Source: Phormidium tenue FACHB-1052 (lineage in GTDB: Bacteria; Cyanobacteriota; Cyanobacteriia; Phormidesmidales; Phormidesmidaceae). Taken from it: a DNA stretch of 64,000 nt. Made by a program: the position numbers and the translations under genes. The DNA lies in the NCBI RefSeq assembly GCF_014696675.1, contig NZ_JACJQN010000001.1, positions 558,001 through 622,000 of the forward strand. Reading direction: 5' to 3'. Shown one piece after another: positions 9,930 to 17,790 of the stretch. Position 1 is the stretch's first letter. Each line of letters opens with the position of its first letter. The notes beneath the pieces are model-generated. The model saw only the letters and a list, made by a program, of their open reading frames with translations. It was not told the DNA's origin and ran no database searches.

Positions 9930-10020
9930 ACCCCCACCGCAACCGCACAAATTAAGCGAAAATGAACAACCGTGACTGGGTGCGCCCTTTTCCCACTTCG
10001 TTCTTCCTTCTTTTTTCGCC

Positions 10021-11304
10021 ATGAGACTCCGCCCCTACGCCCGCTTTGGTCTGTTTGCCCTGTTGGGTCTGATGATGAGCTGGCTAGTGGCCTGCGGTAG
10101 CGGACAGCCCAGCGCTACCGCCCCCGCAGAGGGCGGCAGTCAAGAGGTCGAGTTTTGGACGATGCAGCTCCAGCCTGATTTTACCGACTATTTCAATGGG
10201 CTGATTGCCGACTACGAAGCGCAAAACCCCGACACCACCGTGCGCTGGGTCGATGTGCCCTGGGCCGACATGCAGAGCAAAATTCTCACCGCCGTCACCG
10301 CTGGCACCGCCCCCGATGTGGTCAACCTCAACCCCGACTTTGCCGCCCAGTTGGCCAGCCGCAACGCCTGGCTGCCGTTAGATGACAAAGTGCCCGCCGA
10401 GGCCAAGCAGGTTTATCTACCCAACATCTGGGAGGCCAACACCCTCAATGGCCAGAGCTTCGGCATTCCCTGGTATCTGACCACCAACGTCACCCTGCAC
10501 AACCAGGAGTTACTGGAGGCCGCTGGGGTCGAGCCGCCCACCACCTACGCTGAGCTGGCCGAGGTGGCCCGCCAGGTGAAAGAAAAAACCGGCAAGTACG
10601 CCTACTTCACCACCTTCGTGCCCGAGGACTCCGCCGACGTGCTGCAATCCTTTGTGCAGATGGGGGTCGAGCTGGTGGATGATCAGGGCCAGGCGGCCTT
10701 CGACACCGACGCGGGCCGCGCCGTCTTCCAGTACTGGACTGACCTCTACCAGCAGGAGTTGCTGCCCCAGGAGGTGCTGACCCAGGGCCATCGCCGGGCG
10801 ATCGATCTCTACCAGGCCGGAGAAGTAGCGCTGCTATCCACTGGGGCAGAATTTTTTCCCACCATTGAGGCCAACGCCCCCGACATTGCCGCCGTCACTG
10901 GCAGCGGCCCCCAAATTACCGGCGACACCGGCAAGACTAACGTCGCGGTGATGAATGTAGTGATTCCGGCGGGTACCGATGTGCCCGATGCGGCGCTAGA
11001 TTTTGCCCTGTATGTCACCAACGACGCCAACCAGCTCAGCTTTGCCAAAGCCGCCAACGTGCTGCCTTCTACCACTGGGGCGCTTGAGGATGGCTACTTT
11101 GCTGCCGAGGCCACCAAGGGCGTGGAAAAGGCGCGATCGGTCAGTGCCGAGCAGATGAACCAGGCTGAGGTGCTGATCCCCGCCATGGATGGAGTTAAGG
11201 AACTGCAAGCCATCATTTACGACAACCTGCAAGCGGCGATGCTGGGCCAAAAAACCGTAGACCAAGCTGTCAGCGACGCCGCAGCTGCTTGGAACGCTCG
11301 ATAG
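10021..11304 (+). CDS. Sugar-type ABC transporter substrate-binding lipoprotein (family 1)
   Basis: 427-residue extracellular solute-binding protein. A signal peptide ends in the lipobox LVAC with Cys25, so the protein should be lipid-anchored. The mature domain starts VEFWTMQLQPDFTDYFNGL and contains FGIPWYLTTNVTLHN, typical of the carbohydrate-binding family 1 (MalE/UgpB-like). A late segment (LDFALYVTNDANQLSFAK) matches the C-terminal lobe. No permease or ATPase gene accompanies it in this window, so it may work with a transporter encoded elsewhere. The sugar bound cannot be inferred. It is followed by a hairpin-rich repeat and a convergent hypothetical gene. Confidence 0.88.
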   Translation: MRLRPYARFGLFALLGLMMSWLVACGSGQPSATAPAEGGSQEVEFWTMQLQPDFTDYFNGLIADYEAQNPDTTVRWVDVPWADMQSKILTAVTAGTAPDVVNLNPDFAAQLASRNAWLPLDDKVPAEAKQVYLPNIWEANTLNGQSFGIPWYLTTNVTLHNQELLEAAGVEPPTTYAELAEVARQVKEKTGKYAYFTTFVPEDSADVLQSFVQMGVELVDDQGQAAFDTDAGRAVFQYWTDLYQQELLPQEVLTQGHRRAIDLYQAGEVALLSTGAEFFPTIEANAPDIAAVTGSGPQITGDTGKTNVAVMNVVIPAGTDVPDAALDFALYVTNDANQLSFAKAANVLPSTTGALEDGYFAAEATKGVEKARSVSAEQMNQAEVLIPAMDGVKELQAIIYDNLQAAMLGQKTVDQAVSDAAAAWNAR

Positions 11305-11442
11305 CCGGTAGGGTGCATCCGCATAGCGATGCACCACCGAGGGAGATGAACGCTTCTTGTCACAGTGAGCGGTTCATTACGGCGGAGCGCAATTTAAGCT
11401 CCGGGGATCTTAGGTAGCTGACCGCCTAATGACACCCTACGG
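11305..11442. repeat. Hairpin-rich MITE-like intergenic repeat with near-identical inverted ends
   Basis: The segment between two convergent genes is bounded by inverted ends: CCGGTAGGGTG at 11305-11315 and CACCCTACGG at 11433-11442. Inside are a perfect 8-bp hairpin (GGTGCATC 11312-11319 with GATGCACC 11328-11335) and a second hairpin GGAGC/GCTCC (about 11384-11402). It encodes no protein. This layout matches small non-autonomous repeats scattered in cyanobacterial genomes; whether it is repeated elsewhere cannot be seen here. Confidence 0.6.
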
Positions 11443-11446
11443 ATAA

Positions 11447-11833
11447 TTACGACTTGAGCAACTGATCTAAAATCGCTCGGGCCGGTTGGGCGCGCTCCAG
11501 TGCCCCTTGGTAGTCGCTGTAGAGCTTCAGCAGCTTAGAGAGGCCGCTGATGCCGCCGCGCAATTCTTCTAGATCGTCGCCAGATACCAGTTCGCCGTCG
11601 AGCAGCCGCACAATTAGAGGCTTGATATCGCCCACATCTTGCCGGGCTTTTTGCAGCTTTTCGACGGTGCTCAACAAGGTCTTGAGGTCTTTGAACAGGT
11701 CGTCAATTTGGTCGTGATCGACCGCTTCAACAGCGGTGTCTTCGCCATCGTCATCGACTGGAACCGCAGTGTCTAAATCTATAGTGGCGCTGTCTGACTC
11801 TGCGATCGCGCCGTTCCGTTTTGCCTGTGCCAT
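11447..11833 (-). CDS. Small acidic conserved-looking hypothetical protein
   Basis: 128-residue cytoplasmic protein with an ATG at 11833 and GGAG upstream. The N-terminal 40 residues are acidic and low in complexity (DLDTAVPVDDDGEDTAV), probably disordered. Residues about 40-128 are helical with heptad-like leucines (LFKDLKTLLSTVEKLQKAR, LSKLLKLYSDYQGALE), suggesting a coiled coil or helical bundle for protein contacts. No enzymatic motif is seen and no function is assigned. It is convergent with the solute-binding protein gene and on the same strand as the next, unrelated gene. Confidence 0.7.
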   Translation of the reverse strand: MAQAKRNGAIAESDSATIDLDTAVPVDDDGEDTAVEAVDHDQIDDLFKDLKTLLSTVEKLQKARQDVGDIKPLIVRLLDGELVSGDDLEELRGGISGLSKLLKLYSDYQGALERAQPARAILDQLLKS

Positions 11834-12009
11834 TGAGCCGTCTCCGTAGAAACCGTGGATGGGGAGAGTATAGTCTAGCCTGGTTCAGGAGTACTATTGA
11901 CTAACTCACTGCTTTCCCTGAGTTTTACCACGTTGGCCCTGCTGAAGCGCAATAAGTTGCGCGAACAATCGACCCCTGACGGCAAAACCTGACTCAGCGC
12001 AGCAGGCCT

Positions 12010-13809
12010 TTACTCAAACACAATGGTTTCCTGCTGCTGGAGCTGCTTGCGCTCGCGCTTGGTGAGCTTACGGCGGCGACTGGCCTCTTCTAAACGCTGT
12101 TGTAGTCGCTCTTTTTGGTCGATTTCGGGCAGTTTGAGCACAATGCCTGCCGCCAGCCAGTAATACACATTCACCGGATCTACATCCAGCGGGTAGTAGT
12201 AGGGAAAGATGCTGATAAATAGCACAAACACCCACATAGAAGCGCCATAGCCCCGCAGGTTAGGGTCTTTGATGGAGCGGTAGGCTTTGAAGGTGGCGAC
12301 GGTGAGGGAGAGGTACACCGCCAGGGTGGCCAATAGCCCCAATGGCCCAATTTCGTACATCAGCTTGGGATGGTAGGTTTCGACCAGCTCGGTTTTGCCA
12401 AAGATGCGGGCGGCGTTGGTGGCGCGGCCCACCCCTCGGCCCAAGATGCCCTCCTGCTGTTTTTGAGCCCACTGGAACTGCTGCACAATAAATTCATGGG
12501 GCGGCGAGGCACTCCAGCGGCTTTCAAAGCTGGCCCACCGTTCGTTGACCACCGCTGGGTTTTGGGCCATAAACAAGGTGAGAATGAGCGCCAGACCAAT
12601 GCCGATGGGCAAAAAGCGCTTCAAGTTAGCTACTTGACCCGTGAGAATTAGCAATCCAACAATGGTGACAGGCACCAGAGCCAGGGCGATGCGCTGCCCC
12701 GAAACCACCGCCATCACTCCCACCGCCGCCAGCGACCCCAGACCTACGATGCGCCACAGGGGGCTGCGATCGCTAAACGCCGTGCCAAAGGCAAAAAATC
12801 CGCTTGAAATCAAAAACCAGCCCCACTGCCAGGGGGCATTAAACGTGCCCGGCAGGCGAATCTGGCCCTGGGCCGGGGTATACAGCAGCGACCCACCGAC
12901 AAAACAGCGCGACTCCAGGGATGCTTTGAACAGGTCTTCGCCCTCGCCGATAGTGCCCTGGCAAATGCCCAGTCGCAGCATCATGTACTGAATGAAGCCC
13001 AGGCCGCAGCAGACCAAAATCAGCACCACTTGCAGGCGCAGGAGGAAGTAGACGTCTTCGCGATCGCGCAGCAAATAGTAAATGCACGGAATAATTAGCA
13101 CGTAGCCGATCAGCACCTTCAGCCCGAGCACGCCGATCAAAATTGGCACCTCGCCCCCCGCCGCATCGAGCTGCTGGCCCCCATTCACCACCAGCAGGGT
13201 CAGCCCGCTCATCCCCAGCAGCGTCAGCAGCGGAATTTTGATCATTTGAGGAATAATCAGCGGCTGCCGAGTGCGGCGGCAAAACTGCATCACGCCAATC
13301 AGCGCGGGGATATAGATGGCATCTTTGGCTAACTGCAAAATGCCGCTGCCCCCCAGGGCATAGGTAACGGTGCCGCTAAAGGGTACGTAGATAATCAACC
13401 CATAGATCGCCTGGCGGGGATATTTGAAGGAGAGGGCTAGGCATGCGATCGCCACCACCGCCGCCAGCGCCAGCTTTGGTTCCCCCAGCAGCGCCAGCAA
13501 GACTCCGATCAGCCCCGCGACAAACAATGTTGCCGACAGGTATTGAATTAATTCCTTCCGCGCCTTTTGGGCCTGGCGCTTCTTAGCTCGCTCTGCTTTG
13601 CGGCTGAGGGGAGAAGCTTGATCCGCCCGATCCTTTTTGCCTTTGCGCCATTGGGGCCGAGACGTTTTTACCTGAGTCTGGGGAGTATCTACCACGGCAC
13701 GATCGCATGGGGCTTGCACTGTCAGGGTAGCCTTTAGCCCAACGCTTTGAGCAGCGCTCGTCCCATCGCCACACATTCCACAACAACAAGCGGAACCCAG
13801 ATTCTCCAT
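12010..13809 (-). CDS. hpsL: HpsL-like hormogonium polysaccharide membrane protein (O-antigen ligase/polymerase type)
   Basis: 599-residue polytopic inner-membrane protein. Residues about 60-90 are a basic stretch (SRKAERAKKRQAQKARKEL), followed by about ten hydrophobic segments including FKYPRQAIYGLIIYVPFSGT, LQLAKDAIYIPALIGV and FNAPWQWGWFLISSGFFAF. These resemble the cyanobacterial HpsL family, recognised from memory, which belongs to the O-antigen ligase/polymerase superfamily and is linked to the exopolysaccharide secreted during gliding. A basic, Gln-rich cytoplasmic tail ends the protein. The N-terminal 20 residues contain an unusual Cys cluster (ACCCGMCG) and the ATG at 13809 has no strong ribosome site, so a downstream start is possible. 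No other hps gene is adjacent. Confidence 0.72.
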   Translation of the reverse strand: MENLGSACCCGMCGDGTSAAQSVGLKATLTVQAPCDRAVVDTPQTQVKTSRPQWRKGKKDRADQASPLSRKAERAKKRQAQKARKELIQYLSATLFVAGLIGVLLALLGEPKLALAAVVAIACLALSFKYPRQAIYGLIIYVPFSGTVTYALGGSGILQLAKDAIYIPALIGVMQFCRRTRQPLIIPQMIKIPLLTLLGMSGLTLLVVNGGQQLDAAGGEVPILIGVLGLKVLIGYVLIIPCIYYLLRDREDVYFLLRLQVVLILVCCGLGFIQYMMLRLGICQGTIGEGEDLFKASLESRCFVGGSLLYTPAQGQIRLPGTFNAPWQWGWFLISSGFFAFGTAFSDRSPLWRIVGLGSLAAVGVMAVVSGQRIALALVPVTIVGLLILTGQVANLKRFLPIGIGLALILTLFMAQNPAVVNERWASFESRWSASPPHEFIVQQFQWAQKQQEGILGRGVGRATNAARIFGKTELVETYHPKLMYEIGPLGLLATLAVYLSLTVATFKAYRSIKDPNLRGYGASMWVFVLFISIFPYYYPLDVDPVNVYYWLAAGIVLKLPEIDQKERLQQRLEEASRRRKLTKRERKQLQQQETIVFE

Positions 13810-13871
13810 CCGGGTTCCGCTGGCTACTTTTCTCGGGGCTTAACTGTCTAATCGAGTTCCAAACCTAGAAC

Positions 13872-14915
13872 CTACAACTCAAACCCAAAATCCCAGACGA
13901 TCGGCTCCCAGCCGTAGGCATCGCCTTGGGCGCGCACGTGACCGAGGCCGGGGAAGGGCATGTGGGGCACTAGCAGTTTGCGGCGATCGCCCGTAACCGT
14001 CTCCAGCAATTGTCTTCGCGTAGCCACGCCCTCGGTGGGATCAGTGTCAAAGGCCACTTCCCAGTCAGGATTTTCCAGGTTCAGAGGGTCGCTAAAGAAC
14101 ACGTCCCCGGTGGCCAGCAGGCTGTCGTCGCCGGAGGTGATCAGGTAAGAGGCTTGCCCAGGGGTGTGGCCCACCGAGGGTACCGAGACAACGCCGGGGA
14201 TGATCTCGTCGCCTAGGGTGAAACGGGTGGTGCGGTCAGCGATCGCCCCCAGCCATTCCTTCGCTACGGCTACCGTAGTCGCCTGGGTATCTGCATCCGA
14301 CAGCGCGTTGGGCATTTCTACCGTCGGTGCCGTCCAAAAGTCCCACTCTGGCTCAGAAATGTAGTAGCTGGCGTTGGCAAAAACCGGGTTGCCGCTGTCG
14401 TCGAGAATGCCGCCGATGTGATCGGGGTGAGCATGGGTCAAAATGACGGTGTCAATGGTGTCGGGGGCAATGCCCGCCGCTGCCAGATTGTCGGCCAGAT
14501 AGCCGACGGTGGGGCCAAAGGTGTTGCCCGCCCCAGTGTCGATCAGCACCTTGTGCTCATCGGTTTCTAGATACAGCACGTTGAGATGGGCTAAGACATT
14601 GTCAGTCGGCAAAAAGTTGTCCATCAGGGCTGCCGCTGCCGCCTCAGGATCGGCATTGGGCACAAAGAACCCCACCGGGAACGTCAGCGTGCCGTCACTC
14701 ACCACCCTTGCGCTGTAGTCGCCCACAGTAAAACGGTAGGTCGTGGCATTGGTAGGGATGGCCCGTTCTACGGCGGGTTCAGTCTGGGCATGGGCCGTTG
14801 TGGATGGCCAGTGCGGCCCGCCCAGCCAGAGAGAAAAGCCAAGGGTAGCTGTGGCGACGAGGGCCATCAGTCCCCACCGCTTTGAATGCTTTGCAGCAGC
14901 TAAAAAATTGGGCAC
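13872..14915 (-). CDS. Exported metallo-beta-lactamase-fold hydrolase
   Basis: 347 residues starting at the GTG at 14915, which has GAGGAG 7 nt upstream. A signal peptide covers residues about 1-43 and ends near TTAHAQ, so the protein is periplasmic or secreted. The metal-binding motif THAHPDHIGG places His161, His163, Asp165 and His166 for a dinuclear site. Further expected ligands are in VGHTPGQASYL and DVFFSDPLN. The fold is shared by lactonases, glyoxalase II-like enzymes and aryl hydrolases; the overall layout resembles the exported lactonase-like group, but the substrate is not determined. Monocistronic, 62 bp upstream of hpsL on the same strand. Confidence 0.87.
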   Translation of the reverse strand: MPNFLAAAKHSKRWGLMALVATATLGFSLWLGGPHWPSTTAHAQTEPAVERAIPTNATTYRFTVGDYSARVVSDGTLTFPVGFFVPNADPEAAAAALMDNFLPTDNVLAHLNVLYLETDEHKVLIDTGAGNTFGPTVGYLADNLAAAGIAPDTIDTVILTHAHPDHIGGILDDSGNPVFANASYYISEPEWDFWTAPTVEMPNALSDADTQATTVAVAKEWLGAIADRTTRFTLGDEIIPGVVSVPSVGHTPGQASYLITSGDDSLLATGDVFFSDPLNLENPDWEVAFDTDPTEGVATRRQLLETVTGDRRKLLVPHMPFPGLGHVRAQGDAYGWEPIVWDFGFEL

Positions 14916-15067
14916 GAATCGTCTCCTCAGTACAACGTCAGGCTGCTTTGGGGGAAACCAGCCCCCTCATACCTCACTCATCGTAGATCAGGAGTTTTGC
15001 CGCTGCATGGTGCTGGATTAGGATAGAACCAGCAATCGCCGCCCACCTCGCCAGGGTTAGGTAACCA

Positions 15068-15388
15068 GTGCCACCACTCACCACCGATCTGCTCGACCAA
15101 ATTACCCAGCGTTTGGTGACTGCCCTTCAGCCAGAGCAGATCATTTTGTTTGGCTCCTATGCCTACGGCGAACCCACCGCAGACAGCGATATTGACCTAC
15201 TCGTGATTGTTTCGCAGTCAGACGAACCTCGCTATCGCCGAGCGCGAGTCGCCTACAAAGCGCTGCGGGGGTTAGGCATTCCCAAAGATATTTTGGTAAT
15301 GACCCGCGAAGAAGTCGAGCGCAAGAAGAACGTGGTGAGTTCCCTGGTCTGTCAAGCAATTCGCCAGGGCAAAGTTCTTTATGGCTGA
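15068..15388 (+). CDS. MNT-type nucleotidyltransferase, probable antitoxin of a HEPN/MNT pair
   Basis: 106-residue minimal nucleotidyltransferase with the signature GSYAYGEPTADSDIDLLV: Gly29-Ser30 and the metal-binding Asp41 and Asp43. A third acidic residue is likely in PKDILVM. Starts at the GTG at 15068. Its stop overlaps the following HEPN gene by 8 bp, the usual translational coupling of MntA/HepT modules. In characterised modules the MNT protein AMPylates and silences its HEPN partner; that role is inferred here from family and neighbour. Confidence 0.85.
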   Translation: MPPLTTDLLDQITQRLVTALQPEQIILFGSYAYGEPTADSDIDLLVIVSQSDEPRYRRARVAYKALRGLGIPKDILVMTREEVERKKNVVSSLVCQAIRQGKVLYG

Positions 15389-15773
15389 GGATCAGCGTGC
15401 GGAGGTCGAGAAATGGCTGACCATCAGTAGACGAGATTTGCAATCAGCCAGAGCACTTTTTAAAGAACTGATACTTGAAAATGTTGTCTACCATTGCCAG
15501 CAGTCAGCAGAGAAAACGCTGAAGGCTTATCTTGTGAATCAAGGCGTAGTATTTCCAAAAACCCACGACCTAGACCTAGATGTTTTGCTCGATCTCTGCT
15601 GCCAATCGGATACAGGTTTCAGACGTTGGGATGATGCAGCAGATATCTTAACTCCCTACGCCACAGAGTTTCGTTATCCCTCAGACAGCCTCGAACCCGA
15701 AGAAGAAGATGCCCAACAGGCTATAGAGTTGGCCGCGTCAATTCTCGATTTTGTCATTCAAAAACTGCCCTAG
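15381..15773 (+). CDS. HEPN-domain protein, probable toxin of a HEPN/MNT pair
   Basis: 130-residue helical protein with the HEPN core VYHCQQSAEKTLKAYLVNQG and a C-terminal helix, length normal for the family. HEPN proteins paired with MNT genes are often RNases that act through an R-x(4-6)-H motif. I cannot find that motif clearly here; the conserved-looking late segment is EFRYPS. The protein may therefore be a non-nucleolytic HEPN or use different residues. It overlaps the MNT gene by 8 bp and ends 6 bp before a sensor kinase gene, an unrelated neighbour probably brought close by insertion of the module. Confidence 0.82.
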   Translation: MAEDQRAEVEKWLTISRRDLQSARALFKELILENVVYHCQQSAEKTLKAYLVNQGVVFPKTHDLDLDVLLDLCCQSDTGFRRWDDAADILTPYATEFRYPSDSLEPEEEDAQQAIELAASILDFVIQKLP

Positions 15774-15779
15774 AGGTCT

Positions 15780-17171
15780 ATGTTTCAGGCGACTCGGCGG
15801 CGACTGGCGCTTTGGTATACGGCGGTGACGGCGGTGCTGCTGCTGCTGTTTGCCAGCGGTTTTTATCTCTACGTACGCACCACCCTAGTCGAGCGGGTGG
15901 ATGACACCCTGAACCATGTGGTGGAAATTGTGGAGCGATCGCTCGTCATCGAACCCGACGCCGCCGGGGATCACATCTTTGCCACCGTCGATGCCAATAG
16001 CCCGCCGCTGCGCGTCAATGTGGAAGCCAGCTTTCGCGACAACGCCCGCGCCGTCGAAGACGACCACATCGACCTGGAGTGGTTTGGCCCCGATGGGCAG
16101 CTGCTGTGGTCCACCTTTGCAGACCTCCAGCCCGTGCCCCTGCACGTGAACCCGGCGGGCGAAACCGTGCGGGTGGGGCAAGAGACCTTTTTTCGCCAGA
16201 TTACCGAGCGGGTGCAAGACCAGGGGCAGGTGCTAGGCTATCTGCGGGTCAGCCATCCCTGGTTTGAGGTGACGAAACCCAGTCGTCGGCTAATTGTAGA
16301 TCTGGCCCTGGGCACCAGCTTAATGGTGGGGGCGGTGGCGGCGATCGGCTGGCTGCTGTCGGGCATCGCTATGGCCCCAGTGCGCGACTCGTACCAACAG
16401 CTCAAGCAGTTCACTGCCGACGCCTCCCACGAGCTGCGTAACCCGATCGCCGTGATTCAAACCAACGCCCAGGTGGCCCTGTCCGACCCCAACCCCGATG
16501 TGGAGATTCAGCAAAAGCAGTTTCAGGTGATTGAGCGCCTCACCCGGCGACTGGGGCGGCTGGTGGATGACCTGCTGTTTCTCGCCCGCCAGGAGAGCGG
16601 ACTGATTGCTTTTACCCCCGCTTCGCTCAGTCTGGAGGGGCTGCTGGAAGATGTGCTGGAGGAGCAGCAGGTGATGGCTACCGAACGCCAGATCGCACTG
16701 CAAATGGCAGTAGCAGAAAACGGTTTGGGTAAAAATTCTGGCAAACAGCGGTCTAAAAACGTAGCCCTGTTGGCGGCTCCCCCCACGGCTAGCTCCACGA
16801 TTTTGGGCGATCCCGGCCAGCTCACTCGGCTGTTCACCAACCTGATCAGCAATGCGGTGCAGTACACCCCCAATGGCGGCACCGTGACGGTCAAGGTCAA
16901 GCCTACCAAACACCAGGGACAGCCAGGGGTGCAGGTGACGGTGCAGGATACAGGCATTGGCATGGATAGCGAGGCGATCGCCCACGCCTTCGATCGCTTC
17001 TATCGGGCAGACCCATCGCGCCTGCGCAGTGGCGAGCAGGGCACGGGGCTGGGGCTGGCGATCGCCAAGGTGATCGTCGATGCCCACCGGGGCCACATTC
17101 ACCTCGACAGCCAGCCTGGACAGGGAACCACGGTAACTGTAGTGCTACCCCAGGGCGGATTGGGCGGATAG
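15780..17171 (+). CDS. Two-component sensor histidine kinase
   Basis: 463-residue membrane kinase. TM1 is at about residues 12-32 and TM2 at about 175-200, enclosing a periplasmic sensor domain of about 140 residues. The phosphorylated His217 lies in the H-box DASHELRNP, followed by the dimerisation helix. The ATPase domain has an N-box (LFTNLISNAVQYTP), G1 (DTGIGM), F-box (FDRFYRADPSR) and G2 (GTGLGLAI). The organisation resembles cyanobacterial OmpR-class kinases of the RppB/NrsS type, but the signal is unknown. No response regulator gene is adjacent, so it is an orphan within this window. Confidence 0.9.
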   Translation: MFQATRRRLALWYTAVTAVLLLLFASGFYLYVRTTLVERVDDTLNHVVEIVERSLVIEPDAAGDHIFATVDANSPPLRVNVEASFRDNARAVEDDHIDLEWFGPDGQLLWSTFADLQPVPLHVNPAGETVRVGQETFFRQITERVQDQGQVLGYLRVSHPWFEVTKPSRRLIVDLALGTSLMVGAVAAIGWLLSGIAMAPVRDSYQQLKQFTADASHELRNPIAVIQTNAQVALSDPNPDVEIQQKQFQVIERLTRRLGRLVDDLLFLARQESGLIAFTPASLSLEGLLEDVLEEQQVMATERQIALQMAVAENGLGKNSGKQRSKNVALLAAPPTASSTILGDPGQLTRLFTNLISNAVQYTPNGGTVTVKVKPTKHQGQPGVQVTVQDTGIGMDSEAIAHAFDRFYRADPSRLRSGEQGTGLGLAIAKVIVDAHRGHIHLDSQPGQGTTVTVVLPQGGLGG

Positions 17172-17345
17172 CATGACTCCGGTCATCTACAGGCAACCCC
17201 AGCTAGCCGAGCGCTGTTTGAGCAATGCGCCTATGACCTAGACACAGTTACGGTTAATGCCGCTGAAGCTGCGGTGGGCTTTTATCAAACGGTAGGGTTT
17301 AGGGCCCAGGGCGATCGCTTCTTTAAGCATGGAATATGGGGTTAA
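17172..17345 (+). pseudogene. Remnant of a GNAT acetyltransferase gene (C-terminal fragment)
   Basis: Directly after the kinase stop, an open frame without a start codon reads LFEQCAYDLDTVTVNAAEA then VGFYQTVGFRAQGDRF and ends at TAA 17343-17345. This matches the C-terminal third of GNAT acetyltransferases (beta6-beta7, the FYxxxGF motif). The acetyl-CoA-binding RxxGxG loop is missing, so it cannot be functional. It is probably a decayed gene whose 5' part was lost when the kinase/HEPN block was joined here. Confidence 0.65.
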
Positions 17346-17365
17346 CCCATGGTCTGGGTTAACCC
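17339..17365. repeat. Paired GGGTTAACCC palindromes forming a hairpin
   Basis: Two identical 10-bp palindromes at 17339-17348 and 17356-17365 are separated by 7 nt and can fold into a 10-bp stem. The first overlaps the stop of the GNAT remnant. No T-run follows, so it is not a classical terminator. Confidence 0.5.
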
Positions 17366-17790
17366 TGCGGTGAGTCTCTAGGAAAGTCTCGCCCTAGTTC
17401 ACGCCTCTTCCCCCTTGGGGTGGATGGGCGAATCGCCTGGTTGCCGTAATTTTGAATGTGGGGCACGATTCTTGACTCTGCTTGAGAAACGTCAACGGAG
17501 GTTAAGCGCAACCAACTGTTTTTCAAAAGCGGGTTAAAATTAGCAAAGCTATAATCACTGGGTAGACACCTTAGCGATCGCGTCAGTCGCCCTAGTTCCC
17601 AATGCCGCCACCGCTGTTCCAACGGCACTAGTTTGGCTCTTAGCGTTTAACCAATCTGCCGCATTGCCCCCAGAGCAATGATCCCTGGCTCCAAGCTTTT
17701 TCTAAAACCCAATCCCTGGTTGCAGCCCGGCTAATGCTAAGTTGGCTGCTGCGTTCAGGATTTATTCAATTCCTCACTCATTTTTCTCCT
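17366..17790. other. Intergenic region upstream of the GH57 gene
   Basis: About 425 bp without a supported gene. Short frames on the minus strand (17359-17628) are Arg-rich and lack motifs, and a hydrophobic in-frame upstream extension of the GH57 gene (from 17734) has no family support. Presumably it contains the promoter of the glycosidase gene. Confidence 0.45.

Noticed and set aside
16320-17102. A 260-codon minus-strand frame opposite the sensor kinase.
   Set aside because: It is the complement of conserved kinase motifs and encodes no recognisable domain; the plus-strand kinase explains the sequence.
17359-17628. An 89-codon minus-strand frame upstream of the GH57 gene.
   Set aside because: Arg/Ser/Leu-rich composition without a domain or ribosome site; treated as a chance frame.
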